A DNA stretch of 39,626 bases. It comes from Welwitschia mirabilis. Its lineage: Eukaryota; Gnetophyta; Gnetopsida; Welwitschiales. The DNA lies in the NCBI GenBank assembly GCA_051453625.1, contig JBOZIK010000001.1:59517235-59556860 (forward strand), written 5' to 3'. Position 1 is the stretch's first letter, and every line of letters begins with the position of its first letter. The notes beneath the pieces are model-generated. The model was not told the DNA's origin and ran no database searches. It worked only from the letters and a program-made list of their open reading frames with translations. A program made the translations under genes and the position numbers. Below are positions 1 to 11,520 of the stretch, piece by piece.

Positions 1-481
1 AAACTTTAAATTTTGATGGCATTTTAATAAATCTAAGGTTAATCCATATCTTTTTGGGTCGAACTTAAGGTTTCCAAGAATAAATACACTTTGTTTTCTT
101 CATGTTCAAATGTAGCTTATCTAATTTTAATTTAGAACACTTGCTGCATATTATTTTCTTTTCCTAGAAATCCTTTAATGAGATAGTCATAGATGGACTT
201 TGGTTGAATTAATAATGTTAATCATGCAGCTCTTAGATTATAGACTCATGATATTATAAATGTTGTTATCTCAAGGAATAATTAACTAATAAATCTAATA
301 TGATCTCATGTTAACATAAATCTTATTATTTAGTGATTCCATGTTTTGATATTAGAGCATGATTTACTTTTTCTCTTTAGTTAAAATCTGGTCATATTAG
401 GCATATTTCAATCTTTTAGATTATGTTTAAGCTATTTAGAATAAGACATTACATTTTGGTATAAAGAGTAATATTAGGGCT
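1..481. other. AT-rich intergenic DNA
   Basis: No open frame, domain or structured repeat can be supported here. The end of the stretch (about 450-475) has a TTTGGTAT-type phrase that recurs at 926-995, so the tandem array listed at 909 may once have extended across the following gap. Confidence 0.6.
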
Positions 482-849
482 NNNNNNNNNNNNNNNNNNN
501 NNNNNNNNNNNNNNNNNNNNNNNNNNNNNNNNNNNNNNNNNNNNNNNNNNNNNNNNNNNNNNNNNNNNNNNNNNNNNNNNNNNNNNNNNNNNNNNNNNNN
601 NNNNNNNNNNNNNNNNNNNNNNNNNNNNNNNNNNNNNNNNNNNNNNNNNNNNNNNNNNNNNNNNNNNNNNNNNNNNNNNNNNNNNNNNNNNNNNNNNNNN
701 NNNNNNNNNNNNNNNNNNNNNNNNNNNNNNNNNNNNNNNNNNNNNNNNNNNNNNNNNNNNNNNNNNNNNNNNNNNNNNNNNNNNNNNNNNNNNNNNNNNN
801 NNNNNNNNNNNNNNNNNNNNNNNNNNNNNNNNNNNNNNNNNNNNNNNNN
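482..849. other. Assembly gap (368 N)
   Basis: Unresolved bases. The length is not a round number, so it is probably an estimated gap rather than a placeholder. Confidence 0.99.
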
Positions 850-908
850 GATTATAATAATATGGATGTTACATTTTTAAATTAGAGCAACATTTGAGTT
901 TTTGGGTG

Positions 909-1036
909 AAAAATTTGGCTTTCACATTTTGGTATTAAAGAAACATTCAAAGATTTTGGCTAAAAAAATGTGAACTTTACATTTTGGTATCAAGCTATGT
1001 TTAATGTTTTCGAATAAAAAATATGGACTTTATAGT
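909..1036 (+). repeat. Degenerate ~54-bp tandem repeat
   Basis: Three imperfect units begin near 909, 963 and 1016. Each starts with an A-run followed by a TGG or GTGAACTTT phrase, and the first two contain ACATTTTGGTAT. The last unit is broken by the start of the duplicated segment at 1041. The units are heavily diverged, so the period is approximate. Confidence 0.5.
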
Positions 1037-1040
1037 AATG

Positions 1041-2760
1041 TTGGCTACATATTAAAGAATAAGAACCTAAGAAGTCTTTAACACATGCATTTAAAATAGT
1101 TTTAGTTTTATCCAATTACAGTCTCAATTCTAGGTATGCTCGGTAGCCAACCATTCAACCCAAGCCAAGTAATTTTCAACTTATCAAGATTCCCTTCCTT
1201 GAAGTTTCTCACTTAAGACAATGCGAGGGAGTTATGAAAAAGTGTAGAAAAGGGATAAATTTTAATATAGCTTGGGTTTAAATAGATGCAATTGTAGGAG
1301 TTCTTTGCCTAATTTCTTTAAAACTTTATATCTTGAATTCAAAAGTAGAATTCACAACCACTGTGGCAATGGTTGAGAGAGTAACAATAGCCTATAATTC
1401 AACTCCTTTCCTTCTAATATGGCTCTATCCAAAAGCTTTTTAGAATTTTGGGTTTCCTAAATTTTATGACAAATAAGTGGGACTAATAGTAATGTATTCA
1501 CACTAGCAAAATAATTACCAATAGAAAACACACTAGTAATAAAACAAAAAATGTGCTAAGTTATAGTCATTCCCCAGATGTTAAAGATTGCTATTAAAAA
1601 TAATCTCAATAGAATAAGATAGGCATACACAGCTTCAATAATTAATACAATTACTATTAAAGCCAAAATATTTTGGGTTTTTCATTATTATTTACTTTTA
1701 ACCCTTACTGCAAATTACTTGAGCATGCTTTACATAGGTTTCTCCAAGTGTAGATATCTCCAATTGTCTCTTTCATATTCCATCATGATAAACTCACTTT
1801 TAATAGTTCTTTCTATCTAGCCTTCATCATGGTAATCATTGATTATAGCACAATGCCATCAACATCATTTTTTAACTCCACTACTATGAATAAGTACAGT
1901 ATTAAAAGTCTATCATGTTGTGTTTCTATTTCTTGAGTGGCTTCCATCCATGTGGTCTTTCATATCCCTGCAAGAGAAAGATAAATGATCTAAAAAGGCA
2001 ACATAGCAAAATCGTGCTTCAAAGAAAATGCAAGATTAGCCAAGGCTATAGGAAAGAAGGACCATTTCTAGGAACTAGTAAAAATAAAAAAGAGGCAGAA
2101 GAGTAGGACAACATAAACTACATTACAATAGGCAGTGAAATCCATACAGAGATAAGAATTGAGGAACTAGGAGTGCTTTAAAGAAATTACTTTCTTATCA
2201 AGAGAGATCTCAATTAAAAGAAAAGGAAATCACACTAGAACTTTTTATAATTCTCTTTATATTCTTAGTTTACAATAATAATCTACATTATATTGTAATG
2301 TAGTACAAATTATTAGTGCACTTAAAATTAAGATTTATATCATTTTACATGTGTGGACCATGATATATTTTTTCTTTTATTTTAAACGAAGGTCTTTAAA
2401 AGACTTATAATTAAAGAGCTCTTTCGTTTGAGTATTCTCATTTACATTTTTTGTTGAGGTTATTCTATATGATTTTAGTTTGTTAATGAGTTATAAATGA
2501 TTTCACTGTAAGCCAAAGTTTGAAGTGTCACTATGAAAATATCATTCTTATAATGTACTACTCCTCTTGTTTAGAAATCTAACACATGTTTATTGCACTC
2601 ATCTACATTTTGAACCGATGTTATTAATATTTTTTTTAATATGCAACTTTTTATCTGCTTCAATCAAGTGATAGTTGACATGAAATATTTACATGCTTAC
2701 TGTTTCCTCTTTGGTGTTTCTTTCTGATGTGTAGATAGTCCTCTTGATTTGAATTTCTGA
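1041..2760 (+). repeat. Duplicated segment, copy 1 (decayed)
   Basis: This segment aligns in the same orientation with 20268-21665. The match starts at the TTGGCT-CATATT phrase and ends near the GATTTGAA phrase at about 2750. The best blocks are about 1041-1700 and 2470-2755. The middle (1760-2400) is weakly alignable and longer than in copy 2. Differences are mostly C/T and G/A changes: where copy 2 has CpG, copy 1 usually has TpG or CpA. No coding frame survives, apart from a lysine-rich frame ending at 2106 that may match the small ORF of copy 2. Copy 1 starts inside a reading frame that continues beyond the match in copy 2, so it looks like a partial copy. Confidence 0.8.
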
Positions 2761-3180
2761 ATTGAATTCAATTAATAGCTTAAGAAAAATAACTATAGAC
2801 ATTATTATCACCATGTAACAGTAGTCTAATAAGACTGTGTAAGAGTATGCATGTAGATGGGGAGTATCACACTACAATTAGAGACTTCTGTTGCAAATTC
2901 AAATATGGCATACCTCCTNNNNNNNNNNNNNNNNNNNNNNNNNNNNNNNNNNNNNNNNCATATGTTTCAAAGCATCTAAGGATCCAATGATTTAGGAACT
3001 TCAAACAAGATGTTACTCTAGCTAAGAGAATAAAAGTCATAAGGGAAAATAAAGAAGCCATAAAATATAATAGCACAACCCAAATAAAATCATTGAAAAG
3101 AACAACAACAAAACTAAAGGCAATAACCCAAAAAATGTTATTATTATCAATTACCAAATATAATAAATTTACTGTACCAA
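2761..3180. other. AT-rich spacer with a 40-N gap
   Basis: Contains N at 2919-2958. I see no gene. It lies between duplicated segment copy 1 and the first recognisable gag-derived sequence. Confidence 0.6.
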
Positions 3181-3219
3181 CTCATGGGTAATTAAATGAT
3201 GGCATTAATGTCATCTTAA

Positions 3220-3640
3220 GCTCCTTTTACTCCACAATATTTCACTTCTCAACTAACTTATCTTCATTCATATGATCCTTCACTATGACAAATACAACCT
3301 CCAACACCATTGCAAAATCAATAGCAAGTATATGCACCTCAAAACCAAAGATAAAATAGGCATCAAAGTGAAATCTTAATCCCTCAATCTAGGAAAAAAA
3401 ACTTCATAAAGTTGAGTATCTTGATGTGATAAATCTCTTAATGTTACTGAAAATGAGGACAATCCAATTACCTCTAATTAGATAAAGAGATCCTTATGTT
3501 TTCAAATCAAAAGGGTATGACAAGTCAAATTCCTATGAATATCATCGAGTCAAAGGAATTACACTAAAAACTATTTTAACTTAAAGCATGTCATATCAAA
3601 CATTATTAAAAATAAAAAGAACATAAAATTTAACATGATC
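3220..3640 (+). pseudogene. Tat-type gag C-terminal fragment
   Basis: One frame gives a proline/glutamine-rich stretch (APFTPQYF..., PPTPLQNQQ) like the gag linker of Tat elements. Another gives a YEYHRVKG...LK..I.N.IKNK phrase that matches the family's (C/Y).(F/Y)HR..GH.T..C..LK..IE.LI signature. Gag packages the element RNA in cytoplasmic particles. The frame changes several times and the Cys/His ligands are partly lost, so the fragment is dead. The assignment rests on motif order and on the protease and RT that follow on the same strand. Confidence 0.55.
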
Positions 3641-4214
3641 CTAGCTATTACAAATAAAATATTAGCTATCTACAAGAATCCATTCCCTACTCAACATTAT
3701 ACATGCAATTGCCGCAAAAATGTAGCTTTTTAAAATGATAATGATTTCTTCATAACCCTAGTAATCCAAAACTAACTCTAGAGATAATTAGAGTAAATTA
3801 TTCAAGAAAACAAAGAGAAATTAGAAGCAATGGTATAAAGAAAATATTCTCGAACTTGTCTTATCCATCAATCACATCTGCAAATGTAGACTCACATTTG
3901 AAACGATATAGAAGGAGGGATTGAGCTTAAAATCATCATCTACTTGAATTCAACTACCCAAAGAGGAATCCACTTCAAAATAAATGAGTGTTTAAAATAG
4001 CAAAGAAGATGAGGAAATAATACAGTTCTCACATCATAAGATCTCTACCATTCCCAAGAGGATGATTGTAATCCAACTGTCCTACATTTTAGTAAATATT
4101 GGGTCCACTAAGTGTGCAGATCCTTCATCGATTATAGTGTGTTGCGGTGTGTATTTATGCAATAGTTCACGTTCAAATTTAATCCTGTTAATTATAATTA
4201 AGATGCAAAATACA

Positions 4215-4314
4215 NNNNNNNNNNNNNNNNNNNNNNNNNNNNNNNNNNNNNNNNNNNNNNNNNNNNNNNNNNNNNNNNNNNNNNNNNNNNNNNNNNNNNN
4301 NNNNNNNNNNNNNN
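4215..4314. other. Assembly gap (100 N)
   Basis: Exactly 100 N, typical of a scaffold placeholder. It interrupts the gag-protease region of the Tat relic. I see no clear duplicated flank here, unlike several other 100-N gaps in the window. Confidence 0.99.
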
Positions 4315-4329
4315 AAACAACTCAAAATA

Positions 4330-4760
4330 TCCTATCAAATACACTTAAGTTGGCGGCGCAACATAGTGCTAAATTAAATGTAATAGGTTCATCATGCCTT
4401 AATAAGATCAAAATGGTTCATCTCCTAAATTTAAAAAAGAGTGTGATGATTATAGGTTTCAATGACCATAAGGATAAATTGATAAGAATAGTCACTTTAC
4501 TTATTAAAATGGCTTAAAAATTTAAGGATACCTAATTTCATGTACTCTATAATATAGTAGCATTTAACTTATTATTAGGATGTTCCTTGATAATGGACAT
4601 GAATGCGATCATATGATTGCCCAATCATTGAAATTCATCAGGTCCAAAGTTTCAATGCCATTAGAATAAAATTACATGATGGTAAATGTGAAAGAGTCAT
4701 CCACATTATCTTCTCCTTTATCATCCCCTATACTGAAGAAGATAACTATCTCTTTCTTAT
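4330..4760 (+). pseudogene. Tat-type aspartic protease fragment
   Basis: The frame reads KLNVIGSSCLNKIKM, then SVMIIGFNDHKDKLI, then FHVL...FNLLLGCSLI. This is the order seen in Tat-clade proteases: a LNV...L.K. segment after the active site, the (V)I.GF(D/N)..K...G.I.LP segment, and YN-LLGRPW(I)H. The YN-LLGRPW block is altered to FNLLLGCSL. The active-site Asp region would fall at or near the 100-N gap. In a live element this enzyme processes the gag-pol polyprotein. Stops after 4516 show it is inactive. Confidence 0.6.
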
Positions 4761-4901
4761 ATTTTGAATGATATAGTGGACCCTTATAAGATGAAGTTCT
4801 TATCCATTATCAACATGTAGATCTTAAATATAGGATGGGTTTCATTCCTTCTTGATGAACTTCTAACTACATTCTGATCCAAGCTTCCTAAGAACTTTCT
4901 T

Positions 4902-4954
4902 TATATGTATATATGTATATGTATGTACATGTGTATGTGTGTGTGTGTGTTGTG
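4902..4954 (+). repeat. Microsatellite (TATG/TG)n
   Basis: Compound TATATG, TATG and TG simple repeat inside the Tat relic. Confidence 0.85.
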
Positions 4955-5149
4955 TTAAGAATACAAATTAATGAATCAAAAAAGTATGGAGAAAAAAAGA
5001 AAAAAATGATTAAAAAATGCTAGCTTACTCATCTAGCTAAAACATCACCATACTAAATGAGTTTAGGAAATTAAAAAAGGTCTTATTAATATACACTTAC
5101 AAAGTGTAATGTTTTAAAAGACTTAAAAAACCTTTAAGACAAAGACAAA

Positions 5150-5150
5150 C

Positions 5151-5181
<31 letters not shown>

Positions 5182-5183
5182 GG

Positions 5184-5214
<31 letters not shown>

Positions 5215-5216
5215 TG
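5150..5216 (+). repeat. Compound microsatellite (ACAG)n(GA)n
   Basis: About seven ACAG units run directly into about fifteen GA units. The whole tract is purine-rich on the + strand and is followed by an NNN at 5245-5247. It produces spurious low-complexity open frames on the minus strand. Confidence 0.95.
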
Positions 5217-5559
5217 GGGGTGGGAGGGGAAGAGAGAGGAAGAANNNTATGAAAAAATGAAGTCAAAGAAGATGAAATTATCTTTAGTAAAATAATAAGA
5301 CATCGTGACATATAACTTCCTAGTGGATCCCATTAATCAAGAGAAGTCACTTAAGATCAATGAAGAATTACCACAATAAATCAAGTCTAAGCCAAAAAAA
5401 TCCCTCATCCAATAGAAATGCCTTTTCTTAGTACTACAAAGATATGGTAGATATCAATAGATCGATAGGCATGCATAACATCATTCTAAAACCAAACTAA
5501 ATCCTAAAAGAAAGAGGATTAGAAAGCATAACCCTTATTTCATGTTATTGGTGAAACAA

Positions 5560-6054
5560 TGCTTAGAGAATTTTTTAACTACTAGTTTGATCCTACCAAT
5601 AGATTATTTAGACTAGTAATCCCATATGGTGATTGCTCCAAATAAGAATGACCAAATTATAAAATATGTCGATTATCATAACCTAAACAAGATGAAGTTA
5701 AAGGATGAATATTCTTTACCAGTTATCAACATCCTAGTAGATAGCACCAACAGTTATGACCTATTCATGGACAATTACTTGGATTATAATCAAATATTCA
5801 TTAATCCCAAAGATTAGTATAAATTGATCTTTATAACTACATGGGATTTCTTAGGTTATGTCATGATGCCCTTTGGATTAAAGAGCACTAACACAACATA
5901 CTTGAATATAATAACACATATCTTCTGTAACATACTCCATCATGGCATGAAATACTACATGGATGATGTTGTGATTAAATCAAAGACAATTACTAATTAC
6001 CCTAATAACTTAAGTCAACTATTGACCCAAGCAAGTTATATAACCTATGCTTGA
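5560..6054 (+). pseudogene. Tat-type reverse transcriptase fragment
   Basis: Two frames separated by a stop near 5817 give VDYHNLNKMKLKDEYSLPV, then LVDS, DYNQIF, then MPFGLKSTN and YMDDVVIKS. These are the fingers-palm motifs of Ty3/gypsy RT in order. The catalytic YMDD (about 5953-5967) is intact. The LVDS...YNQIF spacing is characteristic of the Tat/Athila side of the family. The enzyme copies element RNA into cDNA. Several in-frame stops make it non-functional. The upstream flank (5450-5560) carries a poorly preserved HNIILKPN-like phrase expected just before RT. Confidence 0.8.
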
Positions 6055-6895
6055 ATCTATAGAAGTGCATATTCAGTGTGTCATCAAGGAAATTCCTAAG
6101 GATCTATGTTGTCAAAAAGAGGCATAGAAATTAATCCAAATAAGATTAAGACAATCACTGATATGCCACCACCATTGAATCTAAAGGAATTATGAAGTTT
6201 ATAATATAGGTTGTAAGTGATACATCAATTTCTCTTAATCTTAATAGATAAATGTAAGCTATTCATGCACTTTTTCAATAAAGACATCAAGTTTAAATGG
6301 GACATGAATTATCAAAAATGATTTTAATAAAATCAAGGAATATCTAATGTCTACTCCTCTTTTAAGTTCACTAGGCTAGATCAGTCATTTTACCTTTACC
6401 TCACATATACTCCATCAATGATTAGCATAATGATCTTTCAAAGAGATTAACTTCATTGATATTTCTTAATCTATTACATTAGTAGATCATTGTACCAGTA
6501 TAAGAAGAACTATGTTGATGGAAAAAAGTACATGTTCGAGTCTAATATTTGCTTTACAAAAGTTTTATTACTACATGATAATAAACAAAATGATTGTAAT
6601 TAATACTTAGAACTTACCCAAATATCTACTCAAGAAATTCACTACTAGTACATGTTTGATAAAATGGGCATCAATCCTTGCTAACTTTGACTTGAATTTT
6701 TAATTTTAAAGTTAATCAAAGAAAAGTATATAGCCAATTAGATCATTAATCACCTAGTTGAAATCGAAGGTGAAACCTCAGGTGAGGTTAGATAATCCCC
6801 TGAGGAGGGAATTCATGTCATCAAAATAAAAAATAATTAGAACATGCTAATGTTCTTTGATGTTGCATCCAACCAAAATGATGGTGTCACATCCC
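6055..6895 (+). pseudogene. Tat-type connection and RNase H fragments
   Basis: After RT the + strand reads SKRGIEINPNKIKTI, a classic post-RT gypsy phrase, then FKWD and a degraded RNase H. Near 6849-6890 it reads MFFDVASNQNDG, which resembles the (Y/F)FDGASNQ start of the additional archaeal-type RNase H known in Tat elements. The Gly of that motif is replaced by Val. Stops are frequent, and integrase sequence does not follow. Confidence 0.6.
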
Positions 6896-6899
6896 ATAT

Positions 6900-7631
6900 T
6901 TTGTAAACCTTAATTACTTGGATATTAAGCATATTAATCTTTTAATCAAGGCCTCGTTAAAATAAGATGTAATATTAGTTTGTAATTTTCATAACTAACC
7001 ATAAAAATGATAATAATTATGTTATGAAAATTTTTATAAGAAAAGCTATTCAAACATTTAAAACTAAATAGCTCCATTATGTAAGGAATTAAAATCACAT
7101 GTAAAACTAATAAATTAGAAATTTTAAAAGAACATAACAATATATTTTACATGTTATTTACTCCTTTAAATTCTTAGTAAATTTGATAGGTGTACTATAT
7201 TATCAATGGACATTTTCTTCTTTGTGTTGTATGATTGATAGATTTTATGCATTATGAAATAAATGAAGATGTAAACAAGTCAATGCACTCTTACTTAGAG
7301 CCAAGAATGATAAATGAGAAAACTTACTCTACCATGACTCTTATCTTGTTGACATGTGTGAAGGAACTTGATTCATAGCATATTTATTGTTTCATTAATT
7401 GGAATTGAAAATTTTATCTCATTATGCCATATGAAAATTTTGAGAATTATGCATTTGTTCTTGTGATGCATGCCTCAGATGAATTAAACTTACTTATGAT
7501 CTTATGAAGGATTAAGAAGGAGCTAGCACGAGGAAATGATGCATGTAATTAACCTTGCTAAGTGAAGCAAGAAAATTACTCACCCTAGTTAGAAGCATAA
7601 GTTATAAATATAATCTCTTTTTATACTCCAA
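6900..7631. other. AT-rich region without recognised gene
   Basis: No domain or repeat structure is recognised. By position it could be the remaining pol or an insertion in the Tat relic, but I see no integrase motifs. Confidence 0.5.
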
Positions 7632-7785
7632 TGTTACTTCTTACTCATTATACTTATCNNNNNNNNNNNNNNNNNNNNNNNNNNNNNNNNNNNNNNNNNN
7701 NNNNNNNNNNNNNNNNNNNNNNNNNNNNNNNNNNNNNNNNNNNNNNNNNNNNNNNNNNTGTTACTTCTTACTCATTATACTTATC
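7632..7785 (+). repeat. 27-bp duplication flanking a 100-N gap
   Basis: The 27 bases at 7632-7658 are repeated exactly at 7759-7785, directly on either side of exactly 100 N (7659-7758). This is what unmerged overlapping contig ends look like, so the gap is probably artificial and the true sequence shorter. Confidence 0.85.
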
Positions 7786-8522
7786 AATGATAGATCAAGT
7801 AATCTTGTGATATTAAGCTATGTGTCTTTCATTTATCTACATATAGAGATCCTTTCCTCTCATGCAAATAAGCAAGATACTTTCCATTTTTCATGCAATT
7901 GCATTTCCTTCATTCCTCCCTCTTTCTTCTTATTCTTCTTTTTATAGAGCTTGAAAGCTTAGAGCTAAGGATTCTTGAGCTTGGATCTTTATCAATCTTC
8001 AACCATTAAGAATTTACTAATCTTTCTAAGTAATATCTTTACTCATATTATCCATGTGGTCTCTTTTAAACATTCTGGTGGAATGATGTGATATTGCATT
8101 AGGGAATTATTTATGGTTTTTTATGAAATTATATTATAAAACATTATTCCCTCTCATTGATTCTCACTAAGATGTGGGCAAATATGAGGGGTCTCTTATG
8201 CTTGAGCATTGAGGAAACTAATGGAAAATTATAGCCAAGTGACTAGGGGATTCACTATTAAAGGCNNNNNNNNNNCCCATGTTTATTTTATAATATTATA
8301 TTTTCATCTATTATACATTAGGTCCATCTTATTATGGTGAAAGTCTAATCTTTAAAAATCCCTTTTAAGCTAGTACTCCTTCATGATAATCCTAAGCCTC
8401 ATGGTAAATGGTTTGTTTTGAATTTATTTTATTTTTCTTTCTACAATGGTTTGAATTAATAAATTTAGTTAAGATATTCTATAAAGAATCAGTTAGTATA
8501 TCCGTTACTTTACTGACCTAAA
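7786..8522. other. AT-rich region with a 10-N gap
   Basis: N at 8266-8275. I see no gene or recognisable element sequence. Confidence 0.5.
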
Positions 8523-8627
8523 TTATTGCATAACTAGTTATAAAATCTTTATCATATTTTTTATAGTAAAAATTAAATTTCACTAGTTATAACTAGTTGT
8601 AAAAATCATTGCATAACTAGTTATAAC
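8523..8627 (+). repeat. Short duplicated TAACTAGTTATA motif
   Basis: The phrase ATTGCATAACTAGTTATA occurs at about 8523 and again at about 8608, with further palindromic ACTAGT cores between. It is a local tandem duplication of about 85 bp in AT-rich DNA. Confidence 0.6.
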
Positions 8628-9054
8628 TAATAGTTAAGATATTTGAAAACTTGAGCATGCTGAGGTGTAGAAAATCCAATGATCGTTTCAAAACTTCTTG
8701 AATCATTTAAAACATTGAAGTATTTTAAAAATTATGGTCATTTTAATATAGTGTGATAAGAATGTAATTTTAGAAAATTTGATAGTTTTTANNNNNNNNN
8801 NNNNNNNNNNNNNNNNNNNNNNNNNNNNNNNNNNNNNNNNNNNNNNNNNNNNNNNNNNNNNNNNNNNNNNNNNNNNNNNNNNNNNNNNNNNTAATAGTTA
8901 AGATATTTGAAAACTTGAGCATGCTAAGGTGTAGAAAATCCAATGATTATTTCAAAACATCTTGAATCATTTAAACATTGAAGTATTTTAAAAATTATGG
9001 TCATTTTAATACATTGTGATAAGAATGTAATTTTAGAAAATTTGATAGTTTTTA
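8628..9054 (+). repeat. ~164-bp duplication flanking a 100-N gap
   Basis: 8628-8791 and 8892-9054 are nearly identical, with a handful of substitutions and one or two indels, and abut 100 N at 8792-8891. The few differences suit two haplotypes or uncorrected reads placed side by side rather than an old tandem duplication. Confidence 0.85.
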
Positions 9055-9749
9055 ACCTTAAATGACAACCTTAAAAATGATATTTTTAGACTTCTAAGAT
9101 AGTTTAAGTTAGTCTCTAAGGATCATATTATGAGTCTAATTTATGGAAAANNNNNNNNNNNNNNNNNNNNNNNNNNNNNNNNNNNNNNNNNNNNNNNNNN
9201 NNNNNNNNNNNNNNNNNNNNNNNNNNNNNNNNNNNNNNNNNNTATTACTTTTTTATTATGATGTCTTCTTCGAGTCCAAAAACATTATAATTAATGTTTT
9301 AAATTATAGAAAAATTAATAAATAAAATTATATAGGTAATTTGAGTATATAAGATAAGTTTATATTAGTAGCCTTAAGTTAGATTACATAGAAATATTAT
9401 TTTATTAGAAGAAATACCCCTTTTTTCTTTTCCTTTTATTTTACTTTATTATTTTACTTTAATTGTGTATGCTTATAAGAGTTTTCACCTTAATAGTTTA
9501 AGTAACATAAATAGTGTTTTATTTATCACTTATTTTTTTGATTAATAATATAACCATATGACTCTTGAATAAAGAATTATATTTTAATAACCATTCTCGA
9601 ACTATACTTCTCTTGTTTATCTTTTTTACACAATGGAAATTGTCATATAAGCATGAAATAATGCTTCTTGGATTGTCATAGATCTAAGTATGGATTAGTT
9701 TCATTAAATACATTATGAAAATGTGATTTGATATATTTTTACTTGTGTT
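9055..9749. other. AT-rich region with a 92-N gap
   Basis: N at 9151-9242. I see no gene. There are poly-T and TTTA-rich runs only. Confidence 0.5.
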
Positions 9750-10630
9750 ATTATTTTTGAAAGGAAAAAAAGAAAAGAATAATTCTTTTATTTATATTTT
9801 CATTACTATAATCTTGAATATAGAGATGTCTTAGTATGCTTGTTTTCTGTCTTATGGTTGTTTCTATAAAATAAATTTAATGATAATTAAAATTATTATA
9901 ATTAGGTAAATAATCCATTAAATATTCACATTAGTTATAATTTTATACATGCATTTGTGTGATCTATTCTTCAAATAAGACTAAATCAAGATAGTCCTAA
10001 TAAGATCATCTCCATACTTGAATTTCATCACCAACATGGGTTGCATTGCATTTTTTTTTTTTTTTATAATACCCTTGTCGAAGTGGATTTGATTATAAAT
10101 CTTTTGTCCTACCCNNNNNNNNNNNNNNNNNNNNNNNNNNNNNNNNNNNNNNNNNNNNNNNNNNNNNNNNNNNNNNNNNNNNNNNNNNNNNNNNNNNNNN
10201 NNNNNNNNNNNNNNNNNNNNNNNNNNNNNNNNNNNNNNNNNNNNNNNNNNNNNNNNNNNNNNNNNNNNNNNNNNNNNNNNNNNNNNNNNNNNNNNNNNNN
10301 NNNNNNNNNNNNNNNNNNNNNNNNNNNNNNNNNNNNNNNNNNNNNNNNNNNNNNNNNNNATTATTTGTGAAAGGAAAAAAAGAAAAGAATAATTCTTTTA
10401 TTTATATTTTCATTACTATAATCTTGAATATAGAGATGTTTTAGTATGCTTGTTTTCTGTCTTGTGGTTGTTTCTATAAAATAAATTTAATGATAATTAA
10501 AATTATTATAATTAGGTAAATAATCCATTAAATATCCACATTAGTTATAATTTTATACATGCATTCGTGTGATGTATTCTTCAAATAAGACTAAATCAAG
10601 ATAATCCTAATAAGATCATCTCCATACTTG
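9750..10630 (+). repeat. ~271-bp duplication flanking a 245-N gap
   Basis: 9750-10020 recurs almost exactly at 10360-10630, with only a few substitutions. The first copy continues for 94 bases, including a poly-T run, into the gap at 10115-10359. The second copy runs directly into another gap at 10631-10989. Because both copies abut gaps and are almost identical, either a recent tandem duplication of about 610 bp or an assembly duplication is possible. Confidence 0.8.
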
Positions 10631-10989
10631 NNNNNNNNNNNNNNNNNNNNNNNNNNNNNNNNNNNNNNNNNNNNNNNNNNNNNNNNNNNNNNNNNNNNNN
10701 NNNNNNNNNNNNNNNNNNNNNNNNNNNNNNNNNNNNNNNNNNNNNNNNNNNNNNNNNNNNNNNNNNNNNNNNNNNNNNNNNNNNNNNNNNNNNNNNNNNN
10801 NNNNNNNNNNNNNNNNNNNNNNNNNNNNNNNNNNNNNNNNNNNNNNNNNNNNNNNNNNNNNNNNNNNNNNNNNNNNNNNNNNNNNNNNNNNNNNNNNNNN
10901 NNNNNNNNNNNNNNNNNNNNNNNNNNNNNNNNNNNNNNNNNNNNNNNNNNNNNNNNNNNNNNNNNNNNNNNNNNNNNNNNNNNNNNNNN
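10631..10989. other. Assembly gap (359 N)
   Basis: Unresolved bases. Open frames spanning it have no sequence support. Confidence 0.99.
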
Positions 10990-11520
10990 ATTAGTTAAAT
11001 ATTATCCTTAAACTTATCCATGTATGTTTTATAACAAGTTTACATCTCTTTAACTATTTACAAGATATATTTTTATATAATGAAAAACTAGGGGAAAAAA
11101 TGAAGAATACAGACTTATAACATCGCTATTGTTTGTAAACCAAAATAATCTAAAAATTAATTATAAATAATAATATAATATTAATATGATTTTTTTTTCT
11201 TAAAATATGAAATAATTAAGGCTTACAAAAGTTTTTGGAAAGGGTAAATTCCAAACAAAATCAAGATTTTTTATTTGTTGAAGGATCACAACCAAATTCT
11301 CACAAAAGACCAATTGCTCAAGCATGACATCCAAGTTGACACCAACTATCCAATCTGTTAATCATGTCAAGAAGATGCTTAACATCTTTTTCACCAATGT
11401 AAGTGAAGCATGAAATTAATGAGAGTAATAACTAGTTATTGTAATAGTAGGAACATAACTAAGACATGTTTAAAAAATGGGATATTCTTGACATTATGGT
11501 AGATCTATCATACCTAAAAT
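10990..11520. other. AT-rich region without recognised gene
   Basis: No domain or repeat is recognised. Confidence 0.5.

Larger units (their letters stand above)
3180..6900 (+). mobile_element. Tat-lineage Ty3/gypsy retrotransposon relic
   Basis: On the + strand the expected gypsy order can be read through many stops and frameshifts: gag C-terminal part (about 3220-3640), protease (about 4330-4760), reverse transcriptase (about 5560-6054) and RNase H/connection with a second RNase H-like start (about 6055-6890). The protein phrases are those of the Tat (OTA) clade of plant Ty3/gypsy elements rather than chromoviruses: an LVDS-type phrase before the RT palm, a DYNQIF motif and YMDDVVIKS. No integrase follows here. 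No LTR pair can be assigned with certainty. A 100-N gap and two microsatellites interrupt it. Confidence 0.75.

Noticed and set aside
981-1000. TGGTATCAAGC at about 985 as a primer-binding site
   Set aside because: It is part of a ~54-bp tandem repeat and lacks an LTR end before it.
5150-5216. CRISPR-like regularly spaced repeats
   Set aside because: Simple sequence repeats and decayed plant minisatellites only; there are no unique spacers and the genome is eukaryotic.
5097-5333. Minus-strand frames rich in Ser/Leu and Cys/Val
   Set aside because: Translation of the ACAG/GA microsatellite; low complexity only.
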